Shown here in pieces: positions 1 through 6,030 of a DNA stretch of 7,103 nucleotides. The notes beneath the pieces are model-generated. The model was not told the DNA's origin, did no database searches, and saw only the letters and a list, made by a program, of their open reading frames with translations. Source of the DNA: Candidatus Poribacteria bacterium (GTDB lineage Bacteria; Poribacteria; WGA-4E; WGA-3G); contig JAPPDN010000919.1 in assembly GCA_028824575.1 (NCBI GenBank), forward strand, positions 1-7,103, read 5' to 3'. The stretch's first letter is position 1; every line of letters starts with the position of its first letter. A program made the translations under genes and the position numbers.

Positions 1-115
1 GGCAATGTGGGTTGCTATCGTGGTGTGTCAATTTATTTTCGTGCTTTACTATAATTATAAGAATGAAACTGAAAAAGTTAAGGGTGGATTTCATTTTTTT
101 CAAAATGGTGGGGTC

Positions 116-143
116 AATAAAAGGCGGACTAATAAGCCCGCCT
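116..143 (-). terminator. Rho-independent terminator of the 174-758 gene
   Basis: Read on the minus strand, the arms at 143-138 and 127-122 (AGGCGG/CCGCCT) form six GC-rich pairs. One A-C mismatch follows, then two more pairs closing an AATA-type tetraloop. A T-rich run (TTTTATT) comes directly after the stem. It lies about 30 bp past the stop codon of the secreted-protein gene, where an intrinsic terminator is expected. In the plus direction no T-run follows the stem, so it is probably one-way. Confidence 0.72.
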
Positions 144-173
144 GTGATGGAATTCGGTTTGAAAACATTGCTG

Positions 174-758
174 TTAATCGGACTTGATGTCGCCCCAAGT
201 TGTGGTTAAATTTCCAACTGGGCTTACAGGGAGTTGCCCTTCTTCAACGAAGATCGTCCACATGATGACCGGATCTCCGATAACCTCATCAATACCGAGC
301 AACTCTACTTCTCCTTCCGGATACGGTTCATTGGATTTGTAGATAAAATACTCGACGGGTGGGTGTGGGGCATCAAGGACCAGCGTTTTTTCGGTATCGG
401 TGTATCCGTCTGTAAACCAACCCTTCGGTTCTTGACCGCGATCTTCAGGGCGTTTATGACGGCTATCCCATGCTTGGTAGACATAAGCCGGCCGGTCAAT
501 TTCAAATGTGAGTCGGTAGTCCTGGCCGCCGGGACAGTCTGCTGAAGTGGAGACTTGTGTCAATCCAAGAAACTCCTTCGGGATGTTCGTAATCGTGTAG
601 TCCCTATCGTGGAAAAATTTCCCCTTTTCTTCCAACTCGACGGCTTGATAAGCACCGTTCTTATTGTCTTCTATATTAGTAACTTCAACTTTCTCAGCGA
701 AAGCAATTAACGAAGCAACGAGGAACAGTGTAGCTATACAAACATAAATCAGTCTCAT
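174..758 (-). CDS. Small secreted protein with a single predicted beta-rich domain, function unknown
   Basis: This encodes 194 residues. I start it at 758 rather than the further upstream in-frame ATG at 788, because an AAAGGAGT ribosome site lies 6-7 nt before it and a clean signal peptide then begins at Met1: a basic residue, a hydrophobic core at about residues 4-20, and a probable signal peptidase I site after Ala-Phe-Ala21. The mature part has one Cys (C75), so no disulfide within the chain. The segment at about 48-165 has the pattern Y-T-x-T-x-I-P, then G-L-T, then L-x-F-x-I-x-R, then V-Y-x-A-x-D-x-R (about 93-100), then Y-P-x-G-x-V-x-L. I recall this arrangement from modules attached to larger secreted hydrolases in Planctomycetes and Poribacteria; here it stands alone. 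That resemblance is from memory and gives no catalytic function. It has its own terminator and is transcribed away from the rest of the window, so it is probably an independent unit. Confidence 0.82.
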   Translation of the reverse strand: MRLIYVCIATLFLVASLIAFAEKVEVTNIEDNKNGAYQAVELEEKGKFFHDRDYTITNIPKEFLGLTQVSTSADCPGGQDYRLTFEIDRPAYVYQAWDSRHKRPEDRGQEPKGWFTDGYTDTEKTLVLDAPHPPVEYFIYKSNEPYPEGEVELLGIDEVIGDPVIMWTIFVEEGQLPVSPVGNLTTTWGDIKSD

Positions 759-764
759 TTTGAC

Positions 765-772
765 ACTCCTTT
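765..772 (-). promoter_or_regulatory. Ribosome binding site fixing the start at 758
   Basis: AAAGGAGT on the minus strand is a strong match to anti-Shine-Dalgarno pairing, with good spacing to the ATG at 758. It decides against the upstream ATG at 788, which would bury the signal peptide behind ten extra residues. Confidence 0.75.
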
Positions 773-802
773 GTAGTTTGCTTTTCAAACTTCGTAGAAA
801 CC

Positions 803-831
803 TTGAAAAAAAACACTGTTTGTGTAATACT
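803..831 (+). promoter_or_regulatory. Candidate promoter for the plus-strand gene group
   Basis: TTGAAA (803-808), a 17-bp spacer and AATACT (826-831) preceded by TGT (extended -10 type) make a plausible plus-strand promoter, starting near 838 and about 60 nt before the ATG at 897. Its -10 element lies only a few bases from the -10 of the oppositely directed candidate promoter, so the two could interfere. Each hexamer matches only four or five of six consensus positions. Confidence 0.35.
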
Positions 832-834
832 TAG

Positions 835-864
835 ATTATACAACACTTTTCTTGAATTTACCAA
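835..864 (-). promoter_or_regulatory. Candidate sigma-70-type promoter for the secreted-protein gene
   Basis: On the minus strand a perfect TATAAT (840-835) lies 18 bp after TTGGTA (864-859), which matches four of six bases of the -35 consensus. Transcription would start near 828, giving a leader of about 70 nt before the ATG at 758. This is inferred from consensus only; the organism's sigma factor preferences are unknown. Confidence 0.45.
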
Positions 865-896
865 AACAAATTTCTCTATGGAAGAAGGAAATCATA

Positions 897-1196
897 ATGG
901 TTGAGCATATCGTCCTACTCAAGTTGAAGTCGGAGGTTACTAACGCGCAACTGGAGACCTTGTCCGATGCTCTTATGGGAATGGCTGATGAGATCCCCGG
1001 CATTGAATCCATAACTGCTGGCACGAACAACAGTCCTGAAGGCAAAAGTCAAGGGTACGCGTACGGGTTTATCGTCCGTTTCACAGACGAAGCGGCACGC
1101 GATGCGTATTTACCACATCCTTTTCACCGTCAGGTAGCAGGCGAGCACATCCGTCCACTTGTTGAGGATGTCCTTGTTTTCGATTATTCCGCTTAA
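897..1196 (+). CDS. Dabb (stress-responsive alpha/beta-barrel) domain protein
   Basis: The 99-residue product is a single Dabb domain (the PF07876 type), the family's usual length. Visible hallmarks are the N-terminal strand M-V-E-H-I-V-L-L-K-L-K, a helix, the G-I-E-S-I strand with a following G-x-N, and the late segment with Y-x-x-H-P-x-H (about 78-85), ending V-L-V-F-D-Y. Members form small dimeric ferredoxin-like barrels; some are plant stress proteins and others act in degradation or polyketide cyclisation, so the fold does not give a reaction. I start at the ATG at 897 because AAGGAA lies six bases upstream and the family N-terminus begins exactly there; an in-frame TTG at 852 would add an unrelated tail. 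There is no signal peptide, so it is cytoplasmic. It is the first gene of the plus-strand set, 117 bp before the sulfatase-like gene, and probably belongs to the same metabolic unit. Confidence 0.9.
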   Translation: MVEHIVLLKLKSEVTNAQLETLSDALMGMADEIPGIESITAGTNNSPEGKSQGYAYGFIVRFTDEAARDAYLPHPFHRQVAGEHIRPLVEDVLVFDYSA

Positions 1197-1300
1197 TTTA
1201 ACACAATAACTTTGGTATCGCTGTCCGCGGTCCCAACACAAAATTCCCAATCTCTTATTCTACTGCGAGATCCTTTTTTAAAGTGTCTCTCTCGTTCCTT

Positions 1301-1305
1301 GGAGG
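1301..1305 (+). promoter_or_regulatory. Ribosome binding site fixing the sulfatase-like start
   Basis: GGAGG lies eight bases before the ATG at 1314. It shows that the open frame reaching back to 1212 is not translated from there. The leader at 1197-1300 contains no convincing promoter or hairpin terminator, so read-through from the Dabb gene is likely. Confidence 0.75.
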
Positions 1306-1313
1306 TCAAATAC

Positions 1314-2702
1314 ATGAGTTGGAACGTGGTCGTTGTTGTTTCAGATACCCTACGAACCGCCTATCTCAGTCCCTATGGTAACGATTGGATTCGGACACCG
1401 AATTTAGCACGGTTTGCCGAGCAGAGTGTCAGATTTACGAATGCACACCCGGAATGCTTACCGACGATTCCGACGCGCCGCACCCTGCATACCGGCAGAC
1501 GCGCCTATCCCTTCAGTACGTATACGCCTGTACCGTGGGACAACGTCTATACTCCCGGTTGGCAGCCGATGTCGTCCGATGAACCGGCAATCGCTGAATC
1601 GCTTGTCCGAAACGGGTATCACACCGGTTTCTTTGCAGATGTCCCGCACTATTTCGTACCCGGAATGAACTTCACAAGAGGGTTCCGACAGTGGCAGTTT
1701 GTCCGCGGTCAAGCCGAAGATCGTTACCGTGGCGGTGCACATGCCGATCCTGCTTTGATTTCTCGATATCGCGGAAATCCAGAGCGTGTCCGTGCGCATA
1801 TCGTGAATGTCCAACCTGAGCGTCCGGAGGAGACATGGTCCACTGCCCGGTTGTTCCGCTCCGCGATTGAATTCGTTGAACACAACCATCAAAACACACC
1901 GTTTTATCTCTATGTGGACGGGTTCACACCGCACGAAACATGGGAAGCACCTATCCACTATTACGACCTCTACGGCAGCCGAGAGGATCGGGAGCCTATC
2001 TGTCTGAACTTGCCCTACGGTTCACTCAAAGATGAGGAACTTGAAGCACGATTGCCGAGTGTTAAAGCCAACTACGCTGGATTGGTAACGCTCGTGGATA
2101 CATGGTTCGGAAGGTTGGTGGATACCATTGATCATCTCGGGCTCCGTGAGAATACACTCATCATCTTCCTTGCAGACCACGGCACCAATTTCGCAGAGAA
2201 TCCGGACAAAGCCACAGGCAAACCTGCGAATTTTATGTATCCGGGCACAATGGACATTCCTATGCTCGTGAGCCACCCGTCTGGGATAAATGGTGGTACA
2301 ACGTGCGATGAGTTTGTCTATACGCTGGATGTACCTGCTACTGTTATGGCAGCAAGTCAAGTTGAACCTGCTGGTGAGATTCAAGGGCAGAATCTGCTTC
2401 CACTCGTCGAAGGCAAAGACGGTTTTGCGTCGCGTGAATATCTGACGTGTCGTTATGTTAACTCTGTCTGGTATAAAGACGCGAAGAGTTGGTATTTCTC
2501 CAGCGTCGATTTTAATGACGGTATCCGGCTGTTTGACCTTGAGTCAGATGTCGACTGCCAGCACAACATCGCTGACCAAGGTGCAGAGCGGATCGCGCTT
2601 GCCCAAGAACGAATCTTGGCAGACGCAGGCGGACATCTACCACATTATAAACGCCAAGGCAGAACGGATGCACTCGGTAGACCGCAGTTTGCAGAGGCGT
2701 AG
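1314..2702 (+). CDS. Sulfatase-like hydrolase (alkaline phosphatase superfamily) with Thr at the nucleophile position
   Basis: The 462-residue product has the sulfatase core. Metal-site residues visible are D11 in V-S-D-T-L-R and D288-H289-G in the late A-D-H-G motif; K303 in G-K-P, followed by M-Y-P-G-T-M-D-I-P, fits the family's conserved basic residue. The signature at 48-62 reads C-L-P-T-I-P-T-R-R-T-L-H-T-G-R. Aligned to the standard C-x-P-x-R-x-x-L-x-T-G-R, the formylglycine Cys is replaced by T51, with P53 and R55 in register; the only nearby Cys, C48, is three residues early and lacks Arg at +4. Formylglycine formation is therefore not expected. In this superfamily Thr is the nucleophile in phosphodiesterases and phosphopentomutase, so a phospho- or other ester substrate is possible, as is loss of activity. 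H112 and the stretch around P-G-M-N-F-x-R-G-F (116-124) resemble a subgroup I recall from Poribacteria and Chloroflexi. No signal peptide is present, so it is cytoplasmic, unlike most polysaccharide sulfatases. The start is set by GGAGG eight bases upstream. Confidence 0.92.
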   Translation: MSWNVVVVVSDTLRTAYLSPYGNDWIRTPNLARFAEQSVRFTNAHPECLPTIPTRRTLHTGRRAYPFSTYTPVPWDNVYTPGWQPMSSDEPAIAESLVRNGYHTGFFADVPHYFVPGMNFTRGFRQWQFVRGQAEDRYRGGAHADPALISRYRGNPERVRAHIVNVQPERPEETWSTARLFRSAIEFVEHNHQNTPFYLYVDGFTPHETWEAPIHYYDLYGSREDREPICLNLPYGSLKDEELEARLPSVKANYAGLVTLVDTWFGRLVDTIDHLGLRENTLIIFLADHGTNFAENPDKATGKPANFMYPGTMDIPMLVSHPSGINGGTTCDEFVYTLDVPATVMAASQVEPAGEIQGQNLLPLVEGKDGFASREYLTCRYVNSVWYKDAKSWYFSSVDFNDGIRLFDLESDVDCQHNIADQGAERIALAQERILADAGGHLPHYKRQGRTDALGRPQFAEA

Positions 2703-2881
2703 TCTTTTGGATAAACGTGAGTTTGATAGTTTTTTGTAGCGTAGGCTGTTAGTTTGCGCTACAACGTCCGTCTTTAACCCTAAAAAATGGAGAAAATGGG
2801 CGTTATTACTGAAGATATTCTTACACATTGGCGTATTGTTCAACCATTGTTCCAGCAACAGGCTAAAAGCGAGAATTTTCA
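2703..2881. other. Intergenic gap between the sulfatase-like and double-MBL genes
   Basis: Apart from the hairpin at 2734-2764 I find nothing firm here. An ATG at 2787 opens a plus-strand frame whose first 30 or so codons lie in the gap before it runs on out of frame across the MBL gene. Its sequence is low in recognisable features and I do not call it a gene. No good promoter is visible, so the downstream four genes may depend on read-through or on a promoter I cannot recognise. Confidence 0.5.
2734..2764 (+). repeat. Inverted repeat forming a long RNA hairpin after the sulfatase-like gene
   Basis: TTGTAGCG (2734-2741) and CGCTACAA (2757-2764) are perfect inverted arms. In plus-strand RNA the pairing continues inward through U-G, A-U, two G-U, C-G and U-A pairs to a GUU loop, giving 14 continuous pairs around three loop bases. 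In minus-strand RNA the three wobbles become A-C mismatches, so the structure favours plus-strand transcripts. A run of T precedes it and none follows, so it is not a textbook terminator. It lies 31 bp after the stop at 2702 and could protect or define the 3' end of an upstream transcript. It may also be a copy of a dispersed palindromic repeat. Confidence 0.6.
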
Positions 2882-4711
2882 ATGGATTCCCGATTTTCCA
2901 AACTCAGTGAACACTTATATATCCACCACGGGCATATCAACACAGGTATTCTCCGTGATGGAGACCGCACTCTCCTCATTGATCCAAGTGGAACTACCCT
3001 TCATACAACACTCGCGGCGTTAGGCATCACGAATATTGACCAGATCCTCTTTACGCACCACCATCGCGATAGCACAGTCGGTTTCCCGATAGAGGATAAT
3101 ATTCGCGTTGGTGTTCCAGAGAAAGAGATGACATGGTTTACCGAGGTAGAAACCTTTTGGAACGATTCACAGTACCGATGGCACCTCTACAACTACCATC
3201 CGCACAACCTGATGCTTGCCGATGCTATGTCAGTGACAGATACGTATACCGATGGCGCGCAAATCGAGTGGGGACCGGCATCGCTGAAAGTGATTGAAAC
3301 ACCCGGACATACTGATGGTAGTGTTACCTACCTCATTGATGTTGATAATAAACGCTTCGCTTTTACCGGTGATCTCATTTACGACGAGGGTCAATTATGG
3401 GAACTCTATAGCCTACAGAAGGGACAGCAGACCAGCGACTATCACGGGTTCCTCGGCGCGCGGGATGAACTGAAGGAGAGCCTTGAAAAGATTCGTGAGG
3501 CATCGCCAACTGCCCTTGTTCCGACGCACGGTGTCGTCATGGACAACCCAGACAGGGCAATTGACGCGCTTTTGGAGCGGTTGGCGTACTGCTACGATAA
3601 ATATGTGGCGATTTCTGCGCTCCGGCACTACTTTCCGCAGCTTTTTACCGAGTTTGAAGGACATCCGGGACACATGCCGATCCGAGAGGGCAAGCCGCCA
3701 CCCGAATGCTTACGTCACTTCGGCACAACATGGCTGATTATCTCTGAGACAAATGAAGCGTTCGTCATGGACTGCGGTTCACCGAATGTCATTAAACAGA
3801 TTCAGCAGTTACAAGCAGATGACGAAATTTCGGAAGTTACACAGTTTTGGGTAACGCACTATCACGATGACCACGTTAACGCTATCCCCGAATTTCAGGA
3901 AACGTTCCCTTGTGAAACGATAGCAGATTCAGTTGTCGCAGCGGTCATCACAAACCCGATCGGCTTCCGGTTACCGTGTATTTCGCCTTCTGTTACGCGG
4001 GTAGATCGCATCACACAAGACGGTGATTCTTGGCAGTGGAATGAGTTCACAATGACAGCCTACCATTTTCCGGGTCAAACCTATTATCACGGTGGGCTGC
4101 TCGTTGAGGGACACGGCGTCCGGATGTTCTTTGGAGGTGACTCCTTCACGATGGCCGGTATTGACGACTACTGCTCCGGCAATCGGAATTTGCTTGGTGC
4201 GGATGTGGGCTACGGAAAGTGCTTACGTCTAATTCAGGAACTCAAGCCGACGCATATTTTTAACTGCCATGTCGATCCCGCGTTTGATTTTACCGATGCT
4301 GAGATTGCGTGCATGCTTGACACACTCGCCGAGCGTGAAAGATGCTATACCGAACTTTTCCCTTGGGACCACGCCAATTACGGCATGGACGAACACTGGG
4401 TACGCTGCTATCCTTATGAACAAGAAGTTGCACCCGGCGGAACAGCACAGTTGCGCGTGGAGATAACGAACCATTCGGACGAGCCGCGTACAATAACTGC
4501 GCAACCAATGCTTCCCGCATCATGGGGTATGGAAATCGCTCCCAGAGAGACAACAATTCTACCGAGGGCAGACGGATATATCGATTTTTCTATTCCAATT
4601 CCACAACACTGCGAAGCGTTAGGACGAGCTGTTATACCTGTGGACATCACCTATAACGCGCGTCCACTCGGTCAATTCCGAGAAGCGATCTTTGTTCTCA
4701 ACGGAGGTTAA
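2882..4711 (+). CDS. Tandem metallo-beta-lactamase-fold hydrolase with C-terminal Ig/NEW3-like domain
   Basis: The 609-residue product joins two MBL-fold domains and a beta domain, about twice the usual MBL length. Domain 1 (about 1-250) carries T-H59-H-H61-R-D63-S64, P-G-H143-T, G-D164 and T-H216-G: every canonical ligand except the His of the D-H pair, which is Ser64. Domain 2 (about 270-500) carries the full H326-Y-H328-D-D330-H331, then G-D420 and C-H463. Its P-G-H is P-G-Q399, although H395 and H403 flank it and might substitute. Residues 508-609 resemble the NEW3/Ig-like domains often found at hydrolase C-termini (A-P-G-G-T, then V-x-I-T-N-H-S). MBL proteins hydrolyse lactones, thioesters, phosphodiesters and more; the substrate is not deducible. 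No signal peptide is seen. The ATG at 2882 is the first start after an in-frame stop at 2864; only a weak GAGAA precedes it. Six bases separate its stop from the VOC gene, whose ribosome site lies inside this gene's last codons, so the two are translationally linked. Confidence 0.9.
   Translation: MDSRFSKLSEHLYIHHGHINTGILRDGDRTLLIDPSGTTLHTTLAALGITNIDQILFTHHHRDSTVGFPIEDNIRVGVPEKEMTWFTEVETFWNDSQYRWHLYNYHPHNLMLADAMSVTDTYTDGAQIEWGPASLKVIETPGHTDGSVTYLIDVDNKRFAFTGDLIYDEGQLWELYSLQKGQQTSDYHGFLGARDELKESLEKIREASPTALVPTHGVVMDNPDRAIDALLERLAYCYDKYVAISALRHYFPQLFTEFEGHPGHMPIREGKPPPECLRHFGTTWLIISETNEAFVMDCGSPNVIKQIQQLQADDEISEVTQFWVTHYHDDHVNAIPEFQETFPCETIADSVVAAVITNPIGFRLPCISPSVTRVDRITQDGDSWQWNEFTMTAYHFPGQTYYHGGLLVEGHGVRMFFGGDSFTMAGIDDYCSGNRNLLGADVGYGKCLRLIQELKPTHIFNCHVDPAFDFTDAEIACMLDTLAERERCYTELFPWDHANYGMDEHWVRCYPYEQEVAPGGTAQLRVEITNHSDEPRTITAQPMLPASWGMEIAPRETTILPRADGYIDFSIPIPQHCEALGRAVIPVDITYNARPLGQFREAIFVLNGG
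4703..4707 (+). promoter_or_regulatory. Ribosome binding site of the VOC gene inside the MBL reading frame
   Basis: GGAGG overlaps the final codons of the MBL gene and lies ten bases before GTG at 4718. It supports the GTG start, for which no nearby ATG alternative exists, and indicates coupling of the two genes. Confidence 0.7.
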
Positions 4712-4717
4712 AAACCC

Positions 4718-5137
4718 GTGCTAAACTTATCACATGCCACTGTTGACGTTGCTATTACCTGTAGTGATTTCGCAGCGTCGTTGGACTTCTATCACAATAA
4801 GTTGGGTTTTGAGATTGTGTTGGACCTGGAAATACCGGACGGTCTTGCACGCGATGTCGGTCTTGCACCGACCGGCTTTCGTCAGGTTCGGCTCCAAGCC
4901 GGGAACACGCTCATCAAACTGATGGATATTGAGTCACCACCGCCGAAACCGGCGGATGAATTCTCAGCCGGTGTTCGTTGGCTCACTTTCTTTGTTGAAG
5001 ATATTCAAGAAACCGTTGAGAACTTGAAGCAGAACGGTGTCGAATTTCTATCTGAACCTATAAGCGCACCGGATGCCGGTGGTGTTGTGTGTGCCCCAGA
5101 TCCAGATGGCATTTTAATTGAACTTGTCCAAGTATGA
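4718..5137 (+). CDS. VOC-superfamily (glyoxalase/dioxygenase fold) protein with a degenerate metal site
   Basis: The 139-residue product has two beta-alpha-beta-beta-beta halves typical of the vicinal oxygen chelate fold: V-A-I-T-C-S-D-F-A-A-S-L-D-F-Y-x-x-x-L-G-F (about 11-31) and the second-half V-E-D-I plus D-P-D-G-I-L-I-E-L (128-136). Judged against E. coli glyoxalase I, from memory, the four metal-ligand positions hold D10, K67, W88 and E135, where H, E, H and E are expected. Only the last is kept and a lysine occupies the second, so a classical metal-dependent glyoxalase or extradiol dioxygenase is unlikely. A binding, isomerase-like or otherwise metal-free role is more plausible. It starts with GTG, has no signal peptide, and lies 6 bp after the MBL gene and 8 bp before the dioxygenase gene, so it probably acts on or binds the same compound. 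Confidence 0.88.
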   Translation: MLNLSHATVDVAITCSDFAASLDFYHNKLGFEIVLDLEIPDGLARDVGLAPTGFRQVRLQAGNTLIKLMDIESPPPKPADEFSAGVRWLTFFVEDIQETVENLKQNGVEFLSEPISAPDAGGVVCAPDPDGILIELVQV

Positions 5138-5141
5138 GGAG
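5136..5141 (+). promoter_or_regulatory. Ribosome binding site deciding the PhyH start
   Basis: GAGGAG sits four bases before the ATG at 5146 and overlaps the VOC stop codon. An in-frame ATG at 5134 overlaps that stop as ATGA but has no comparable site upstream. I prefer 5146; the spacing is slightly short, so 5134, which adds four residues, stays possible. Confidence 0.55.
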
Positions 5142-5145
5142 CGTT

Positions 5146-6030
5146 ATGAGAGCGTTGACTGATTCCCAAATCCACGATTTTAACGAGAACGGCTATCTCC
5201 TAATTGAAGACGCACTTTCTTCCGACGACCTGAATCCGCTGATCGCTGAGTTTGAGGAGATTGTTGACACCGGAGCATCACAACTCTACGCGGAAGGCGA
5301 GCTGGATTCCGAATTTAAGACGGAAGGGTTTGACACTCGGTTGGCGAAAATTACGGCGCAATCCCCGGTCGTGTTTCAGAAGGTGTTTAGTGGTGCACAC
5401 ACGGGTCCGGCACTCTTTGATCTACTCATCAATCCGAAGCTGCTTGACATCGCCGAGTCGCTCGTCGGACCGGAGATTATGTGTCACCCTGCGTATCGCG
5501 TCCGTCCGAAACTCCCTGAGCATGACCGAACCCTCGTCCCATGGCATCAAGACGCAGGCTATATGGAACCTAAATGCGATTCGGTTTTACAACTCACGAT
5601 CTGGATTCCGCTGATAGATGCGACTGTTGAAAACGGCTGCATGGAAGTTATCCCGCACGTCCATCGGGACGGTGTTTTCCGACATCGTCACTCTGAGCGT
5701 TTTTATCTTGAGATACCGGATGATGCATTACCGGAAGTCGATCCGGTTGTGGTTCCTGTTAAGTTCGGTAGTGTCCTGCTGCTTACGAATCTGACACCGC
5801 ACCGATCTATTCCGAATGTCAGCAACCAAGTCAGATGGAGCGTCGATTCACGCTATCAGGATGCGGCGAAACCGACCGGCTACCAACCGGAAGCCGGTTT
5901 CCTCGCACGGAGTCGTCTGCACCCTGAAGAGGTTGTCACCACACCTGAGGAATTTAAACGGGTTCGCGATGAACATCAACCCGGTCCTGGTCCAAATCGC
6001 TGGGCGAACAAGGAGAATAGTGATGCGTAA
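5146..6030 (+). CDS. Phytanoyl-CoA dioxygenase (PhyH) family Fe(II)/2-oxoglutarate oxygenase
   Basis: The 294-residue product is of normal length for bacterial PhyH proteins. The N-terminal F-x-x-x-G-Y-L-L-I (12-20) is the family opening. The iron triad is complete: H134-Q-D136 in W-H-Q-D and H219 in T-P-H-R-S. The 2-oxoglutarate anchor fits R230 in N-V-S-N-Q-V-R, followed by S-x-D-x-R-Y. N-G-C-M-E-V-I-P-H is also a usual PhyH segment. It should therefore be an active oxygenase that hydroxylates a small substrate using O2, Fe(II) and 2-oxoglutarate. PhyH proteins act on very varied substrates, so phytanoyl-CoA itself should not be assumed. It is cytoplasmic, with no signal peptide. It lies 8 bp after the VOC gene and overlaps the start of the next gene by 8 bp, so it is central to a tight operon. 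Confidence 0.93.
   Translation: MRALTDSQIHDFNENGYLLIEDALSSDDLNPLIAEFEEIVDTGASQLYAEGELDSEFKTEGFDTRLAKITAQSPVVFQKVFSGAHTGPALFDLLINPKLLDIAESLVGPEIMCHPAYRVRPKLPEHDRTLVPWHQDAGYMEPKCDSVLQLTIWIPLIDATVENGCMEVIPHVHRDGVFRHRHSERFYLEIPDDALPEVDPVVVPVKFGSVLLLTNLTPHRSIPNVSNQVRWSVDSRYQDAAKPTGYQPEAGFLARSRLHPEEVVTTPEEFKRVRDEHQPGPGPNRWANKENSDA
6010..6015 (+). promoter_or_regulatory. Ribosome binding site of the small exported protein inside the PhyH gene
   Basis: AAGGAG lies seven bases before the ATG at 6023, within the end of the PhyH reading frame. It fixes the start and shows that the long open frame reaching back to 5816 is not the real gene start. Confidence 0.7.

Noticed and set aside
5..209. Two overlapping plus-strand open frames of 60-65 codons and a TATAAT at 50-55
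   Set aside because: The frames have no good ribosome site, show low-complexity composition and run across the minus-strand terminator and gene end. The TATAAT lacks a well-spaced -35 and leads to no supportable gene.
1212..1313. Extended N-terminus of the sulfatase-like protein
   Set aside because: The extra 34 residues do not resemble a signal peptide or the family, while GGAGG and the family start coincide at 1314.
2022..2384. Minus-strand open frame of 120 codons
   Set aside because: It lies wholly inside the sulfatase-like gene, whose motifs are clear, and its translation shows no domain or signal.
2787..2881. Plus-strand ATG opening a peptide containing I-T-E-D-I-L-T-H-W in the gap before the MBL gene
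   Set aside because: It faintly recalls the N-terminus of HigA-type antitoxins, but the frame continues out of phase across the MBL gene, where it is a shadow, and about 30 codons are too few to support a remnant.
5816..6022. Extended N-terminus of the small exported protein
   Set aside because: It overlaps the PhyH catalytic C-terminal half in another frame and would bury the signal peptide; AAGGAG before 6023 marks the true start.
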